This document shows positions 26,456-34,511 of a stretch of DNA of 64,000 bases, piece by piece. The stretch comes from Streptomyces albus subsp. chlorinus (GTDB taxonomy: Bacteria; Actinomycetota; Actinomycetes; Streptomycetales; Streptomycetaceae). The stretch is from positions 6,760,463 through 6,824,462 of the forward strand of contig NZ_VJOK01000001.1 in the NCBI RefSeq assembly GCF_013302895.1, in the 5' to 3' direction. Both the position numbers and the translations under genes were made by a program. Every line of letters starts with the position of its first letter. Positions within the stretch are counted from its first letter, which is position 1. The notes beneath the pieces were generated by a model. That model was given only the letters and a program-made list of their open reading frames with translations, did no database searches and had not been told where the DNA came from.

Positions 26456-26920
26456 TCACGGTTCGGTCCGCAGCAGTTTGCCGAGGAGGTCCGAGAGCTG
26501 CCGGCGCTCGGCAGGGCTGAGGGCATGGAAGGTGCCGTCGAGGAACTCGGGCACGGCGTCTTCCGCCTGGGCGAGGAGCCGGCGGCCGGAATCGGTGAGG
26601 GGGACGGCGTAGGCGCGGCGGTCCGCGACGTCTCGTTCGCGGCGTACGTGGCCCGCCTGTTCGAGACCGTCGCAGATGCCCACCATCACGGTGCGGTCGA
26701 TGCGCGACTCGTCGCTCAGGACGCGCTGCGAGCAGGGGCCGACCTCGGGGAGCATCTTCAGCACCAGGTGCTGGCCGACGCCCAGTCCGAGGGCCCCGGC
26801 GTGGGCGTCCGCGGCCCTCGCGACCGTGGCTGAGGCCCGGCACAGGGCGATGTCCAAGCGCTCCGCGGCAAGCCGGGGGAAGTAGGCGGTGCTCGCGCGG
26901 TCCGTGGTCCTGGACGGCAT
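26456..26920 (-). CDS. MarR-family transcriptional regulator
   Basis: A 154-residue winged-helix protein. The order is an N-terminal dimerisation helix, VLKMLPEVGPCSQRVLSDES, the recognition-helix region RIDRTVMVGICDGLEQAGHV, and the wing RRERDVADRRAYAVPLTDSGRRLL, which is the usual MarR DRR wing. The ATG at 26920 has GGAGG upstream, which decides it over an in-frame start at 26983. MarR proteins are dimeric repressors often relieved by small phenolic ligands. No clear target is adjacent: upstream lies the hairpin terminator of the lipoprotein gene, so it is probably transcribed alone. Confidence 0.88.
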   Translation of the reverse strand: MPSRTTDRASTAYFPRLAAERLDIALCRASATVARAADAHAGALGLGVGQHLVLKMLPEVGPCSQRVLSDESRIDRTVMVGICDGLEQAGHVRRERDVADRRAYAVPLTDSGRRLLAQAEDAVPEFLDGTFHALSPAERRQLSDLLGKLLRTEP

Positions 26921-27005
26921 GTTGTCTCCCTCCTGAGTCGGCGCCATTGGGGGGAGAGAGAAAGGCCGTTCGAAGGCGGCCATGGCCGGCGAAGGCAGTC
27001 ATGAC

Positions 27006-27045
27006 CGCGGCGGTGGAACCACCTCCGGGTGGCTCCACCGCCGCG
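27006..27045. terminator. Strong hairpin downstream of the lipoprotein gene
   Basis: CGCGGCGGTGGA at 27006-27017 pairs with its complement at 27034-27045, and an inner CCACC/GGTGG stem closes a TCCG loop, with a single mismatch between the two stems. It lies 16 bases past the lipoprotein stop on the minus strand and upstream of the MarR gene, so it should insulate the two. Confidence 0.75.
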
Positions 27046-27060
27046 TGACCGGGCAAGTGC

Positions 27061-27738
27061 TTACGCGTGGGCGCTGATCACGCCGCCGCTGCTGAGCACG
27101 ATGTAGACACCGTTGGCGTTGAGCCCGGCGTCGTGCCCGTTGGTCTTCAGCGTGGCGGCCACCCCGTCGTTCCCGATGATCTGCGCCTGGTAGCGCAGCT
27201 CACCGAGCTTCTTGACCTTGGCGGTCCAGCCGCCCGCGAGCTGGAAGGTGCCCGGCCCCTGGTGCCCGCCGCCCATCCAGGAGTGCACCTCGCCGCCCAG
27301 CGTCAGCACGACGAACATGTCGTTGGCGTCGAGCCCGGCGTCGTGCCCCTTCGTCTCCATGGTGGCCAGGACCGAACCACCGTTGACGATCTTGGCGCGG
27401 TAGTGCTGCTCACCGAGCTTCTGGATCTTGGCCGTGCTGCCGTCCACCAGCTTCTGGGTACGGGTCGAACCCTTCTTGGCGGTGGTCTTCGGAGCGCCGG
27501 CGTTGGCGGGCGACCCGCTCTGCTCGCGGATCTGGTCCTTGCCCGCTGCGGTCCGGGCGCCTTCGCTCTTCGTACCACCGCTGCCGGTGGTGGAAGCGGC
27601 CGTGGAGGCGGCGGAGTCCTTCTTCTCCATGGCCGCTTCCTTGCCCCCGCTCTGGCAGGCGGTCAGCGAGAGCGCCGCGGCGACGGCGGCGGCCACCAGG
27701 CCGGCGGAACGGACGGTGCGACGAGTACGAACGGTCAT
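27061..27738 (-). CDS. Lipoprotein with a 70-residue internal duplication
   Basis: A 225-residue exported protein. The signal ends in lipobox LTAC with Cys28. A Ser/Thr/Lys-rich linker (about 29-95) follows. Then come two copies of one domain with an exact 70-residue offset: KLGE at 107-110 and 177-180, GHDAGLDAND at 131-140 and GHDAGLNANG at 201-210, each ending in a hydrophobic strand and a Gly-Gly turn. The repeats look like small beta-rich domains on the cell surface. The family function is not known to me. The ATG at 27738 has GGGGGGAAT upstream. It is a single-gene unit with a strong terminator. Confidence 0.82.
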   Translation of the reverse strand: MTVRTRRTVRSAGLVAAAVAAALSLTACQSGGKEAAMEKKDSAASTAASTTGSGGTKSEGARTAAGKDQIREQSGSPANAGAPKTTAKKGSTRTQKLVDGSTAKIQKLGEQHYRAKIVNGGSVLATMETKGHDAGLDANDMFVVLTLGGEVHSWMGGGHQGPGTFQLAGGWTAKVKKLGELRYQAQIIGNDGVAATLKTNGHDAGLNANGVYIVLSSGGVISAHA

Positions 27739-28020
27739 GATGCGTATTCCCCCCAAGGGTGTCGGAATCCGGCACCGACGCTCAACCGCGGGTACCGGTC
27801 GCAGCTCCTGTTCGCTGCACCCCGTGAGATGGCACCCGAGCACAAGTTGTTCACCGGTTTGTGTCCGCACTTGGTAACAACGGCCACTACCGTCGCCACC
27901 CGCCACGAAGAGCCCGAGTCGGCCTGGGTGTCCGATCCGCGTCCGTCATGGGCGCGGCCCTGCCGCGATGACTCCGAGATCATCTCCCGGATTTCTCCCA
28001 GGTGGCCCTCAAGAAGCGGC

Positions 28021-28055
28021 GAGGGCGGGTCTCCCGTATCGGGAAACCCGCCCTC
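28021..28055. terminator. Perfect hairpin beside the tRNA remnant
   Basis: GAGGGCGGGT at 28021-28030 pairs with ACCCGCCCTC at 28046-28055, and an inner TCCCG/CGGGA stem closes a TAT loop. On the minus strand it follows the tRNA-Pro remnant at the same relative position as the hairpin after the intact tRNA-Pro gene. It could also end leftward transcription from the SDR pair. Confidence 0.7.
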
Positions 28056-28072
28056 ACCTGCTCTTTCACCGC

Positions 28073-28110
28073 TCGGGACGGCGGGGTGTGGACCCACGCC
28101 CCTTGACCCC
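28073..28110 (-). pseudogene. Degenerate 3' half of tRNA-Pro(GGG), possible attachment-site remnant
   Basis: These 38 bases align with the 3' half of the intact tRNA-Pro gene at 37216-37254 with 35 identities and one single-base gap, in the same orientation. Acceptor 3' strand and T-stem are retained; the T-loop is altered; the 5' half of a tRNA is absent and no CCA follows. It cannot be a working tRNA. A tRNA 3'-end copy in direct orientation is the usual footprint of tRNA-targeted integration. Confidence 0.7.
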
Positions 28111-28288
28111 ACCACGGAGAAGGGTGCGGCCTGGAGAGAGCCGCGGACTCGGCCGCCGGCGCTCCGGGCGCTGGCGAGGGGAGTCGTCGATGAGCGACCC
28201 GGTCGTCTTGCGGCCGGATGCCGGATGCCGGAGGCCGGGCGGCACGGTGGCAGAGCTGGCCGAGGCGGTCGGCCGGGCACTCTCCTCG

Positions 28289-28981
28289 TCAGCGCAGGAC
28301 GAGCAGCGGATGGTCGCGCCGGGTGTGGAGCTGCCACAGTTGTCCGGCCACCGCATCCGGTTCGTGCCGTGCCCCGGGGCCGATGGGTCCGACGACCGTG
28401 AGCTGCGCGGCGTACACGCCCTCGTCGCCGAGCGCGTCGTGGAGCATGCGGACGTAGGCCGACTCGGCCGCGTAGGCGATCCCGGACACCGCGCGGTCGC
28501 GGTGCGGTTCGACGGCGGCGCCGCCGGTGGTGAACAACAGCGTGCCACGGCCGTGGCGGCGCATGTCCGCGGCCGCCGTGCGGACCACCGCCGTGGCGGC
28601 GACGACGCTGAGCGCCAGCGCGTTCGCGACGTCCTGCGGCTCGGTGTCCAGTACCGGTTTGATCCACTCCAGACTCGGTCGCGGGCTGAAGAGCACCACC
28701 TCGATGGGGCCGAGCCGCTCGCGCAGCGCGCCGAGCGCGGCGGCCAGCTCGTCCGGATCGGTCACGTCCGCGGTCGCGGTGGCCGGGGCGGCGACCGGCG
28801 CCGGGATCTCGCGGGCCAGGTCGGCGGCCATCCGCTCCAGGCGCTCCGCGTCGCGTGCGACCAGCCCGACCGGATGCCCCTCCCGGCCGAACCGGCGTGC
28901 CGCGGCGGCCCCCAGCCCAGGGCCGGCACCGATCACCACGAACGCCCCACGGGGCATGGCGGTGTTCTTACCCGCGGTCAC
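28289..28981 (-). CDS. SDR-family oxidoreductase, atypical active site
   Basis: A 230-residue short-chain dehydrogenase-like protein. The nucleotide-binding motif is GAGPGLGAA near 18-26, followed by VGLVARDAERLERM. In the place of the catalytic Y-x3-K the sequence reads YAAESAYVRM, with no Lys at the expected position, so the usual proton relay appears altered. The second half keeps the SDR order of strands and a substrate loop (VGPIGPGARHEPDAVAG). The GTG at 28981 overlaps the stop of the upstream SDR as GTGA, so the two are co-translated and probably controlled by the divergent MmyB-type regulator. The substrate is unknown. Confidence 0.82.
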   Translation of the reverse strand: MTAGKNTAMPRGAFVVIGAGPGLGAAAARRFGREGHPVGLVARDAERLERMAADLAREIPAPVAAPATATADVTDPDELAAALGALRERLGPIEVVLFSPRPSLEWIKPVLDTEPQDVANALALSVVAATAVVRTAAADMRRHGRGTLLFTTGGAAVEPHRDRAVSGIAYAAESAYVRMLHDALGDEGVYAAQLTVVGPIGPGARHEPDAVAGQLWQLHTRRDHPLLVLR

Positions 28982-29877
28982 GCTGCCGCCCCTGATGCCG
29001 GCTCCAGGTCCGCGCTCCTGGTCAGTGTCTCGTTCGCGTCGATCTCGCTTCGCAGGCGTTCCAGGCGGGCGCGGGCGCCGGCGAGCGCGTCCGAGCCGAG
29101 CAGGAGCCGCAGCGGCGGTGTCTCGGCGTCGACGGCGGCGGCGATCGCCGCGGCGGCGCGGACCGGGTCGCCGGGCTGGCGGCCGGAGACGGCAAAGGTG
29201 GTCTCACGGCGCTTGCCGGCGGTCTGCTCGTAGTCGTCCAGGCGTATGGGGGACTGCTGCATGGAACTCCCCGCCCACCGGGTGCGCAGGCCGCCCGGCT
29301 CGGCGAGGGTGACCGCGATGCCGAGCGGGGCGACCTCCGCGGCCAGCGACTCGGACAGTCCTTCGAGCGCGAACTTGGTGGCGTGGTAGTAGCCGGTCGC
29401 GGCGAACGCCGCGAGACCGCCGAAGGAGGAGACATTCACGATGCGCCCCGAACGGCGGGCCCGCATACCGGGCAGCACCGCCTTCAGGACGGTGACCACG
29501 CCGTGCACATTGGTGTCGTACAGGTCCCGGACCGCGGCGTCCTCTCCTTCCTCGATGGCAGCCAGGTAGCCGTAGCCGGCGTTGTTGACCAGGACGTCCA
29601 CACGCCCGAACTCCTTCTCGCACGCCTCGACGGCCGCGGTCACCGACGCCGGGTCGGTGACGTCCAGCCGCAGGGCCAGCGCCCGGTCACCATGGGCGGT
29701 GGCGAGGTCCCGGACGCTCGCCACGTCGCGAGCGGTCACCGCGACGCGGTCGCCGCGTGACAGCGCGTGCTCGGCCAGGGCGCGGCCAAGACCGCTCGAA
29801 CATCCGGTGATCAGCCAGACCGGCGCCCCCTCGGCGCCGCCCGCCGGTTCCTCTGCTGTGACAACTTCATTCGTCAT
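28978..29877 (-). CDS. Classical SDR-family NAD(P)-dependent oxidoreductase
   Basis: A 299-residue classical SDR with ITGCSSGLGRALAEHAL near the N-terminus, LDVTDPASV, VLVNNAGYGYLAAIEE, the catalytic Ser region NVSSFGGLAAF and YYHATKFALEGLSESL (Y-x3-K). It should reduce or oxidise a small carbonyl/alcohol substrate with NAD(P). ATG 29877 has AAGG just upstream and is preferred; an in-frame ATG at 29913 would add 12 residues. It is the first gene of a two-SDR unit, divergent from the XRE regulator with about 120 bases between them. Such regulator-SDR pairs are frequent in streptomycetes and the regulator usually represses the SDR. Confidence 0.9.
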   Translation of the reverse strand: MTNEVVTAEEPAGGAEGAPVWLITGCSSGLGRALAEHALSRGDRVAVTARDVASVRDLATAHGDRALALRLDVTDPASVTAAVEACEKEFGRVDVLVNNAGYGYLAAIEEGEDAAVRDLYDTNVHGVVTVLKAVLPGMRARRSGRIVNVSSFGGLAAFAATGYYHATKFALEGLSESLAAEVAPLGIAVTLAEPGGLRTRWAGSSMQQSPIRLDDYEQTAGKRRETTFAVSGRQPGDPVRAAAAIAAAVDAETPPLRLLLGSDALAGARARLERLRSEIDANETLTRSADLEPASGAAA

Positions 29878-29998
29878 GCCTTGATTACAACGGGACTCCG
29901 GCGCGGGTGCCACGCCCCTCCGAGGGTGGCTCCCGGAGGGTCAGCTTCGGCGGTGCCTGCCGCGCCGGGGGCAGGCGGCGTCCGTAGAATCCGGCTGG

Positions 29999-30859
29999 AT
30001 GACTCGTGACAACAACCAGAACGACAACCGCCTCGGCTCCTTCCTGCGCAGCCGCCGGGAACGCGTCGACCCCGCCTCCGCCGGAGTCGTCGACAACACA
30101 CGACGGCGGGTCAAGGGTCTGCGCCGCGAGGAACTGGCGCTGCTCGCCGGTGTCAGCCCCTCCTACTACACCCGCATCGAACAGGGCCGCGACCGGCACC
30201 CCTCCCGCGAGATCCTCGAAGCCCTGGCCGGTGTGCTGCGCCTGGACGACACCGAGCGGACCTATCTGTGGTCCCTGGTGGCGCCGTCGCTCGCACCGGC
30301 GGCCGGCAGCGGCGCGGAGCCGGTCGACGCCGTGCGGCCGGGGGTGCTGGTACTGCTCGAACGGTGGGCCGACCTGCCCGCCTTCGTCGTCGGTCCCCGT
30401 CGCGACGTCCTGGCCGGTACCGCCCTCGCGGCCCGGGTCAACCCGGCGTGGAGCCCAGGGCACAACCTGATCGAGTTCACCTTCCTCGACCCCCGTGCCC
30501 CCAGGGTGTACCCCGACTGGGAGGACATCGCCGTCCAGGCCGTCGCCGGCCTGCGTACCACCGTGGCGGGCCGGCCCGCGGAGCTGGACGAGTTCGTGGC
30601 GAGCATGCGGGAGCGCAGCGACACGTTCCGCGCCCTGTGGGACTCGCACGATGTGTACGACCGCGTGACCGGCCGGAAGCGGCTCGCGGTCGAGGACGCC
30701 GGCATCCTCTCCCTCGACTTCGAAACCTTCGCACTCGCCGGCCCCGAGGGGCATGTGCTGTACGTGTACTTCCCGCAGCCCGGCAGCAAGGACGACACGG
30801 CACTGCGGCTCCTCGCGGGAGAGGAGCGTGCGGGGAGGAAGGACGGGGCTCAGCCGTAG
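29999..30859 (+). CDS. XRE-family regulator with MmyB-like ligand-binding domain
   Basis: A 286-residue regulator. The N-terminal helix-turn-helix is GSFLRSRRERVDPASAG, then VKGLRREELALLAGVSPSYY and TRIEQGRDRHPSREILEALA, a hallmark of this family. The C-terminal part is the MmyB-type (PAS-like, fatty-acid-binding) domain with LAARVNPAWSPGHNLIEFTF and WDSHDVYDRVTGRKRL. It probably represses the divergent SDR pair and responds to a hydrophobic ligand. The start ATG at 29999 is only about 120 bases from the SDR start, leaving one shared operator region. The assignment is firm; the regulated genes are inferred from position. Confidence 0.92.
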   Translation: MTRDNNQNDNRLGSFLRSRRERVDPASAGVVDNTRRRVKGLRREELALLAGVSPSYYTRIEQGRDRHPSREILEALAGVLRLDDTERTYLWSLVAPSLAPAAGSGAEPVDAVRPGVLVLLERWADLPAFVVGPRRDVLAGTALAARVNPAWSPGHNLIEFTFLDPRAPRVYPDWEDIAVQAVAGLRTTVAGRPAELDEFVASMRERSDTFRALWDSHDVYDRVTGRKRLAVEDAGILSLDFETFALAGPEGHVLYVYFPQPGSKDDTALRLLAGEERAGRKDGAQP

Positions 30860-31004
30860 CGGTCGCTCATCGCGCGCCTGCACGGCGTGTGCGGTGCCGT
30901 CCGGGGAGGGGAGCGGCCGGTAGCGGTCCAAGTCGCGGCGGACTCCTCGGTACTGGTGCGGCCGCCTCGCTGCCGCGCCGGGCTGAGTGGCGACGGCCGG
31001 CGGC

Positions 31005-33473
31005 TCAGTGGCGCGGCCCGGGCCCCTTGCCGTCCCGGGCGGCCGCATCGGCGTGGCGCTGGATACGGTCCCTGGCCTCCGCGGGCCGTACGCGGGCCGT
31101 GATCAGCTCACCCAGTACGGGACCGATCCTGTTGCGGCACAGCCCGGGATGCCAGTCGGGGAGACGGGGGTTGAGGACATGGCGTCCGGCCCGGGCCAGG
31201 GCACGCGCGGCGGAGGCCGCACCGGAAGGCAGGTCCCGCGCGTGCTCGGCACGGTCGACGGTGGTGAGGCTCCCGGTCAGTTCGGTGAAGCGCCGGGCCG
31301 AGGTGCGGCCGAGCATGATGCGGAGGAGTTCCATCCCGCCCTTTGGGTTCCGTGCCTTGCGCGGGACGAAGAAGGGCCTCGAGGGCAGGTGCCACATCGT
31401 GGGGAACGGCAGCGCGTCCGAGGCGTCCAGCGTGGGAGTGGGGGCGACCGCCATCTCGTCGTAGGTCCCGGGAGCCGAGGCCATCTCCTCCTCCAGCCAG
31501 CTGCCGTTGGGGAGAAAGAGCGCTTTCCCGTCGAGCCAGGCCGCCTGGGAGGACAGGTGGCTCCAACTCGCGCTGCGCGGATGCACGTACCCCTTCGCCC
31601 CCAGTTCGTAGACCGCCTCGAAGGCGTCCCGCACCGCCTCGTGGTGCCATGCGCCGCTGTCCAGGTTGTCGATGGCCTCCAGCGCGCCGCGTCCGCCCGC
31701 TTTACCGATGAGAGGCAGGACGAGATAGAGCAGGTACGAGGGGTAGCTGCCGGCGAACGCCCACCCCGCGAGGCCCTGTTTCTTCGCGGCGGCGCACAAT
31801 TCCAGCATCGCGTCCCAGGTGTGCGGGTACTCCCAGCCGAACTCCTCGAACAGCTCGGGGATGTACCAGATGCCGAGCACCAGGCTCGCGTACCGCAGCA
31901 CATACACGGAGGAGCCGCCCGCACCCTCCCGCGCAAGGGTGCCCGGGCGGAGGGTCTCCCGGACGGTCGTTCCCGGCGCGTCGGGCGACGGCGCGTCCAG
32001 CAGTGGTCCCAGGTCCGTCAGTTCCCCGTCCCGGATCAGCGCGTGCAGGTCGAGCGGTGAGGAGCCCGAGTTCTGCACCAGGTCCGGGGGTGGGGCCGAG
32101 GCGTGGAGCCGGGCCAGCACGGTCTTGGCGATGTTCTCGGTGGCGCGGTGCGAGACGTGGCTTCCCTGGAAGGCACGCCGATAGCGTTCTTCCGCCTCTT
32201 GGAGGTACGCGTCGCCGAACCCGCCCGCTCCCTTCTTGAAGGCGACGACGGACAGTTCGTCCTGGGCCGTCACCCCGAGCGGGTTGGGGCGCTTTCCCCT
32301 GTCTCTCGCCTGGGGGCGCAGCGTCCAGGCGAGTCCGCCCGCCGCCGCGGCCGCGGCGCCGGAGAATCCGATCAGCGTGCCGCGCCGGGTAAGGCCCCGC
32401 CGGCTCGGCCGGGGGCCGAGGGTGAGGGGACGGGTCCGTGCCGTCTGGGTGGGCGCCTCGTGCGGCGACCGGGTGCGGGGAAGGAGCGCTGTCCCGTCGG
32501 CTGCTGCCTTGCCTCCGGTGCCGTCGGCTGCCGGGCCGGACGACGGCCGGTCCGGCGACGGTTCGGCACCCGCATCCGGCAGCGGCGGGCCGTCCGCCTC
32601 CATGACGCGCCCGGCCAGTTCGAGCAGGCTGTGCGTGACAGGTGCGGGGAGCCAGTCCCCGTACGGGCCCGCCGGGCCCAGTCTCTCGCGCAACCACGCG
32701 ATGCCGGGGCGGTCGCGCGGGTTCCCGGCCAGGCACGCGGCAGCCGCTTCACGAAGCGCGGCGGGGACCCGGTCCAGACGGGGCCGCTCGTGCACCGTCC
32801 GGTACATCAGGACCTGTGGCTCGGCGCTGCCGAAGGGGCCGTGTCCCGTCGACGCGAAGGTGAGCACCCCGCCCAGCGCGAACACATCGGTCGCGCCCGT
32901 CACAGCGGGCCCCGCCGAACTCACCTGTTCGGGCGCCATGAACCCCGGTGTCCCGATGACCATGCCCGTATGGGTCAACGCGGTGGCCGCGGCGGCGTAG
33001 GCGATGCCGAAGTCGATGACGCGAGGCCCCTCGGCGGTCAGCAGCACGTTCGACGGCTTGAGGTCGCGGTGCACGATGCCCGCCGCGTGGATCGAGGCCA
33101 GTGCTTCCACGAGTCCGGCGGCCAGCATTCCCGCGGCACGCTCGGGCAGTGGCCCGTGCGCCAGTACGGCGTCCGTCAGGGAGATGCCCGGCAGGTAGGC
33201 CGTCGCCATCCAGGGGGCCGCCCCCTCCGGGTCCGCCGCCACGACCGGAGCGACGAAGGGGCCTTCCACCTGCCGTGCGGCGGCCACCTCGCGGGCGAAC
33301 CGGACCCGGAAGTGCTCGTCATCGGCCAGCTCGGCGCGGGCCGCCTTCACCGCGACCGTACGGCCTTCTGCCGAGCGGCCCAGATAGACCCGGCCCATCC
33401 CCCCGCCCCCGAGTACACCGACGAGCCGGAACGGCCCGATCCGTCGCGGATCGGCAGCAGCCAGTGGCTTCAC
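31005..33473 (-). CDS. Receptor-like Ser/Thr kinase fused to an NgcE-like sugar-binding ABC domain
   Basis: An 822-residue fusion. Residues about 12-270 are a complete PknB-type kinase: the Gly-rich loop GVLGGGGMGRVYLG, Lys43 in VAVKA, HRDLKPSN with Asp137, DFG with Asp154, and MAPEQ. A Pro/Ser linker leads to one membrane helix at about 365-386. Residues about 405-800 are an extracellular solute-binding domain of the NgcE (N-acetylglucosamine/chitobiose-binding) type: AFKKGAGGFGDAYLQEAEERY, WEYPHTWDAMLELCAAAKKQG, AIDNLDSGAWHHEAVRDAF, FLPNGSWLEEEM. GTG 33473 has GGAGGAG upstream. The layout suggests a sensor that binds a sugar outside and phosphorylates proteins inside. No ABC transporter genes are adjacent. 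Confidence 0.9.
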   Translation of the reverse strand: MKPLAAADPRRIGPFRLVGVLGGGGMGRVYLGRSAEGRTVAVKAARAELADDEHFRVRFAREVAAARQVEGPFVAPVVAADPEGAAPWMATAYLPGISLTDAVLAHGPLPERAAGMLAAGLVEALASIHAAGIVHRDLKPSNVLLTAEGPRVIDFGIAYAAAATALTHTGMVIGTPGFMAPEQVSSAGPAVTGATDVFALGGVLTFASTGHGPFGSAEPQVLMYRTVHERPRLDRVPAALREAAAACLAGNPRDRPGIAWLRERLGPAGPYGDWLPAPVTHSLLELAGRVMEADGPPLPDAGAEPSPDRPSSGPAADGTGGKAAADGTALLPRTRSPHEAPTQTARTRPLTLGPRPSRRGLTRRGTLIGFSGAAAAAAGGLAWTLRPQARDRGKRPNPLGVTAQDELSVVAFKKGAGGFGDAYLQEAEERYRRAFQGSHVSHRATENIAKTVLARLHASAPPPDLVQNSGSSPLDLHALIRDGELTDLGPLLDAPSPDAPGTTVRETLRPGTLAREGAGGSSVYVLRYASLVLGIWYIPELFEEFGWEYPHTWDAMLELCAAAKKQGLAGWAFAGSYPSYLLYLVLPLIGKAGGRGALEAIDNLDSGAWHHEAVRDAFEAVYELGAKGYVHPRSASWSHLSSQAAWLDGKALFLPNGSWLEEEMASAPGTYDEMAVAPTPTLDASDALPFPTMWHLPSRPFFVPRKARNPKGGMELLRIMLGRTSARRFTELTGSLTTVDRAEHARDLPSGAASAARALARAGRHVLNPRLPDWHPGLCRNRIGPVLGELITARVRPAEARDRIQRHADAAARDGKGPGPRH

Positions 33474-34076
33474 CCGGATCTCCTCCCCCCAAGACACCTC
33501 GCACATGCTCCGGTGCGCGGCGCCAGTATCACCCTTCCCGGCCGGACGTGCCGCCGGACCGCCCCTGGAGTCGTGGTCACCGCCGTCGCGCGAACGGGGC
33601 GGGAAGGTTGGCGCGGGCCGGTGGGTCGCCGCTGCGCCCGCGGGTGTCCACTGCCCCTGGGAGCGCCGGCGGGGCCCTGCCCGCCCTCGGCGAGAAGAGG
33701 CACACTCCGCCGCTGCTGAGCGAAGGCGTCCACGGGATGCCCCAGCAGTCGGCGGCGGTTTCGGCAGCGCGCGCCGCGTCGAAGAGCTGCGGCTGGACGG
33801 GCTCCGCCCGCCGGTGCGCACAGCGACGTGCTGAGCGTGGCGTTCGCGCCCATCCCACGGGAACACGAAAAAGGGCTGCTGGTCCGCTACTTCGAGGTCA
33901 CGCGGTGCACTCTCCCCTTCGAGCGAGCGGCCGCCTGGATGCGGGACGGGACCGCTCTTCTGGAGGAGGTGATGTCCACCGGCCACCGCTGCTCGTACGA
34001 CATCACCCTGACCGGCTCGCGCGGCTCCACCGGATGCACGGACATGACGGCGGCCTGGGGCTCACCCTCGGCGGGC
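33474..34076. other. Intergenic region with a possible decayed coding fragment
   Basis: No confident gene is found in these 600 bases. A plus-strand frame from a GTG at 33828 to about 34010 has strong codon bias and a plausible protein-like start (LSVAFAPIPREHEKGLLVRY). It then loses its character and runs antisense through the membrane-protein gene. Just upstream, a different plus frame (ARRVEELRLDGLRPPVR) ends at about 33834. Together they could be a broken gene; no family is recognised. Confidence 0.3.
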
Positions 34077-34511
34077 TCATCGGGCACTTTCGTCGAACGT
34101 CCTGGCTGCCTGGCGGTGGGCCTGTCGCACGAGCGCGCTGAACACCAGGAACACCGGCAGTGCGACTCCCGTCCTCAGCGTGCCTCCCCAAAACTCCTCG
34201 TCCATGACGAACAACCAGACACACACCGCGACCGGCATCAGCACCGACAGCAGCGTCCATACGATGTTCAGCAGCCCCCAGCCGAACTGGGCCATGTCCG
34301 CGTGAACGGTGCTGCCTCCCGGCGCCAGTTGCCGGAATCCGGCCGCCGCTGTCAGCGCGAGCAGCGCACTCAGCCCGGCGATCGCGGCGAAGACGGTCCC
34401 AAGCGGCCCGCCCCACAGGGCACACACCGTTCCCAGGGCGGCAAACCCCGCACCGAGACCCGCATAGGTCCGCGCCACCGCCCGCCGGCCTTCCGCGTCG
34501 AAGCCCCCCAC
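34077..34511 (-). CDS. Small membrane protein of unknown function
   Basis: A 144-residue protein with four hydrophobic segments: AGLGAGFAALGTVCALWGG, LGTVFAAIAGLSALLALTA, the long GLLNIVWTLLSVLMPVAVCV, and a last one around VALPVFLVFSALV, followed by a basic tail. The GTG at 34511 has GAGGGAGGGG upstream and is preferred to the ATG at 34541. No family is recognised. It is transcribed away from the endonuclease-like gene and toward the possible coding remnant, probably as a single gene. Confidence 0.65.
   Translation of the reverse strand: MGGFDAEGRRAVARTYAGLGAGFAALGTVCALWGGPLGTVFAAIAGLSALLALTAAAGFRQLAPGGSTVHADMAQFGWGLLNIVWTLLSVLMPVAVCVWLFVMDEEFWGGTLRTGVALPVFLVFSALVRQAHRQAARTFDESAR

Larger units (their letters stand above)
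27739..28288. other. Intergenic region with structured leader, hairpin and tRNA remnant
   Basis: No gene is supported in these 550 bases. On the minus strand, the 110 bases before the lipoprotein start contain possible stem-loops (GCAGC/GCTGC around 27800-27820 and GTCGG/CCGAC around 27760-27780), which may be a structured 5' leader. Further right are the hairpin at 28021-28055 and the tRNA-Pro remnant at 28073-28110, listed separately. Confidence 0.5.

Noticed and set aside
27739-27860. c-di-AMP (ydaO) riboswitch upstream of the lipoprotein gene
   Set aside because: Actinomycete surface-protein genes can have one, but the conserved CCGAACCCGTCAGC-type core is absent here.
27067-29233. Plus-strand open frames spanning the lipoprotein, the tRNA remnant and the SDR genes
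   Set aside because: They cross a terminator hairpin and the tRNA remnant, have no family features and mirror coding sequence on the minus strand.
31005-33473. Reading the kinase-binding-protein fusion as two genes joined by a frame error
   Set aside because: One frame runs without stop through kinase, linker, membrane helix and binding domain, with uniform codon bias and no internal start with a ribosome binding site seen at the junction.
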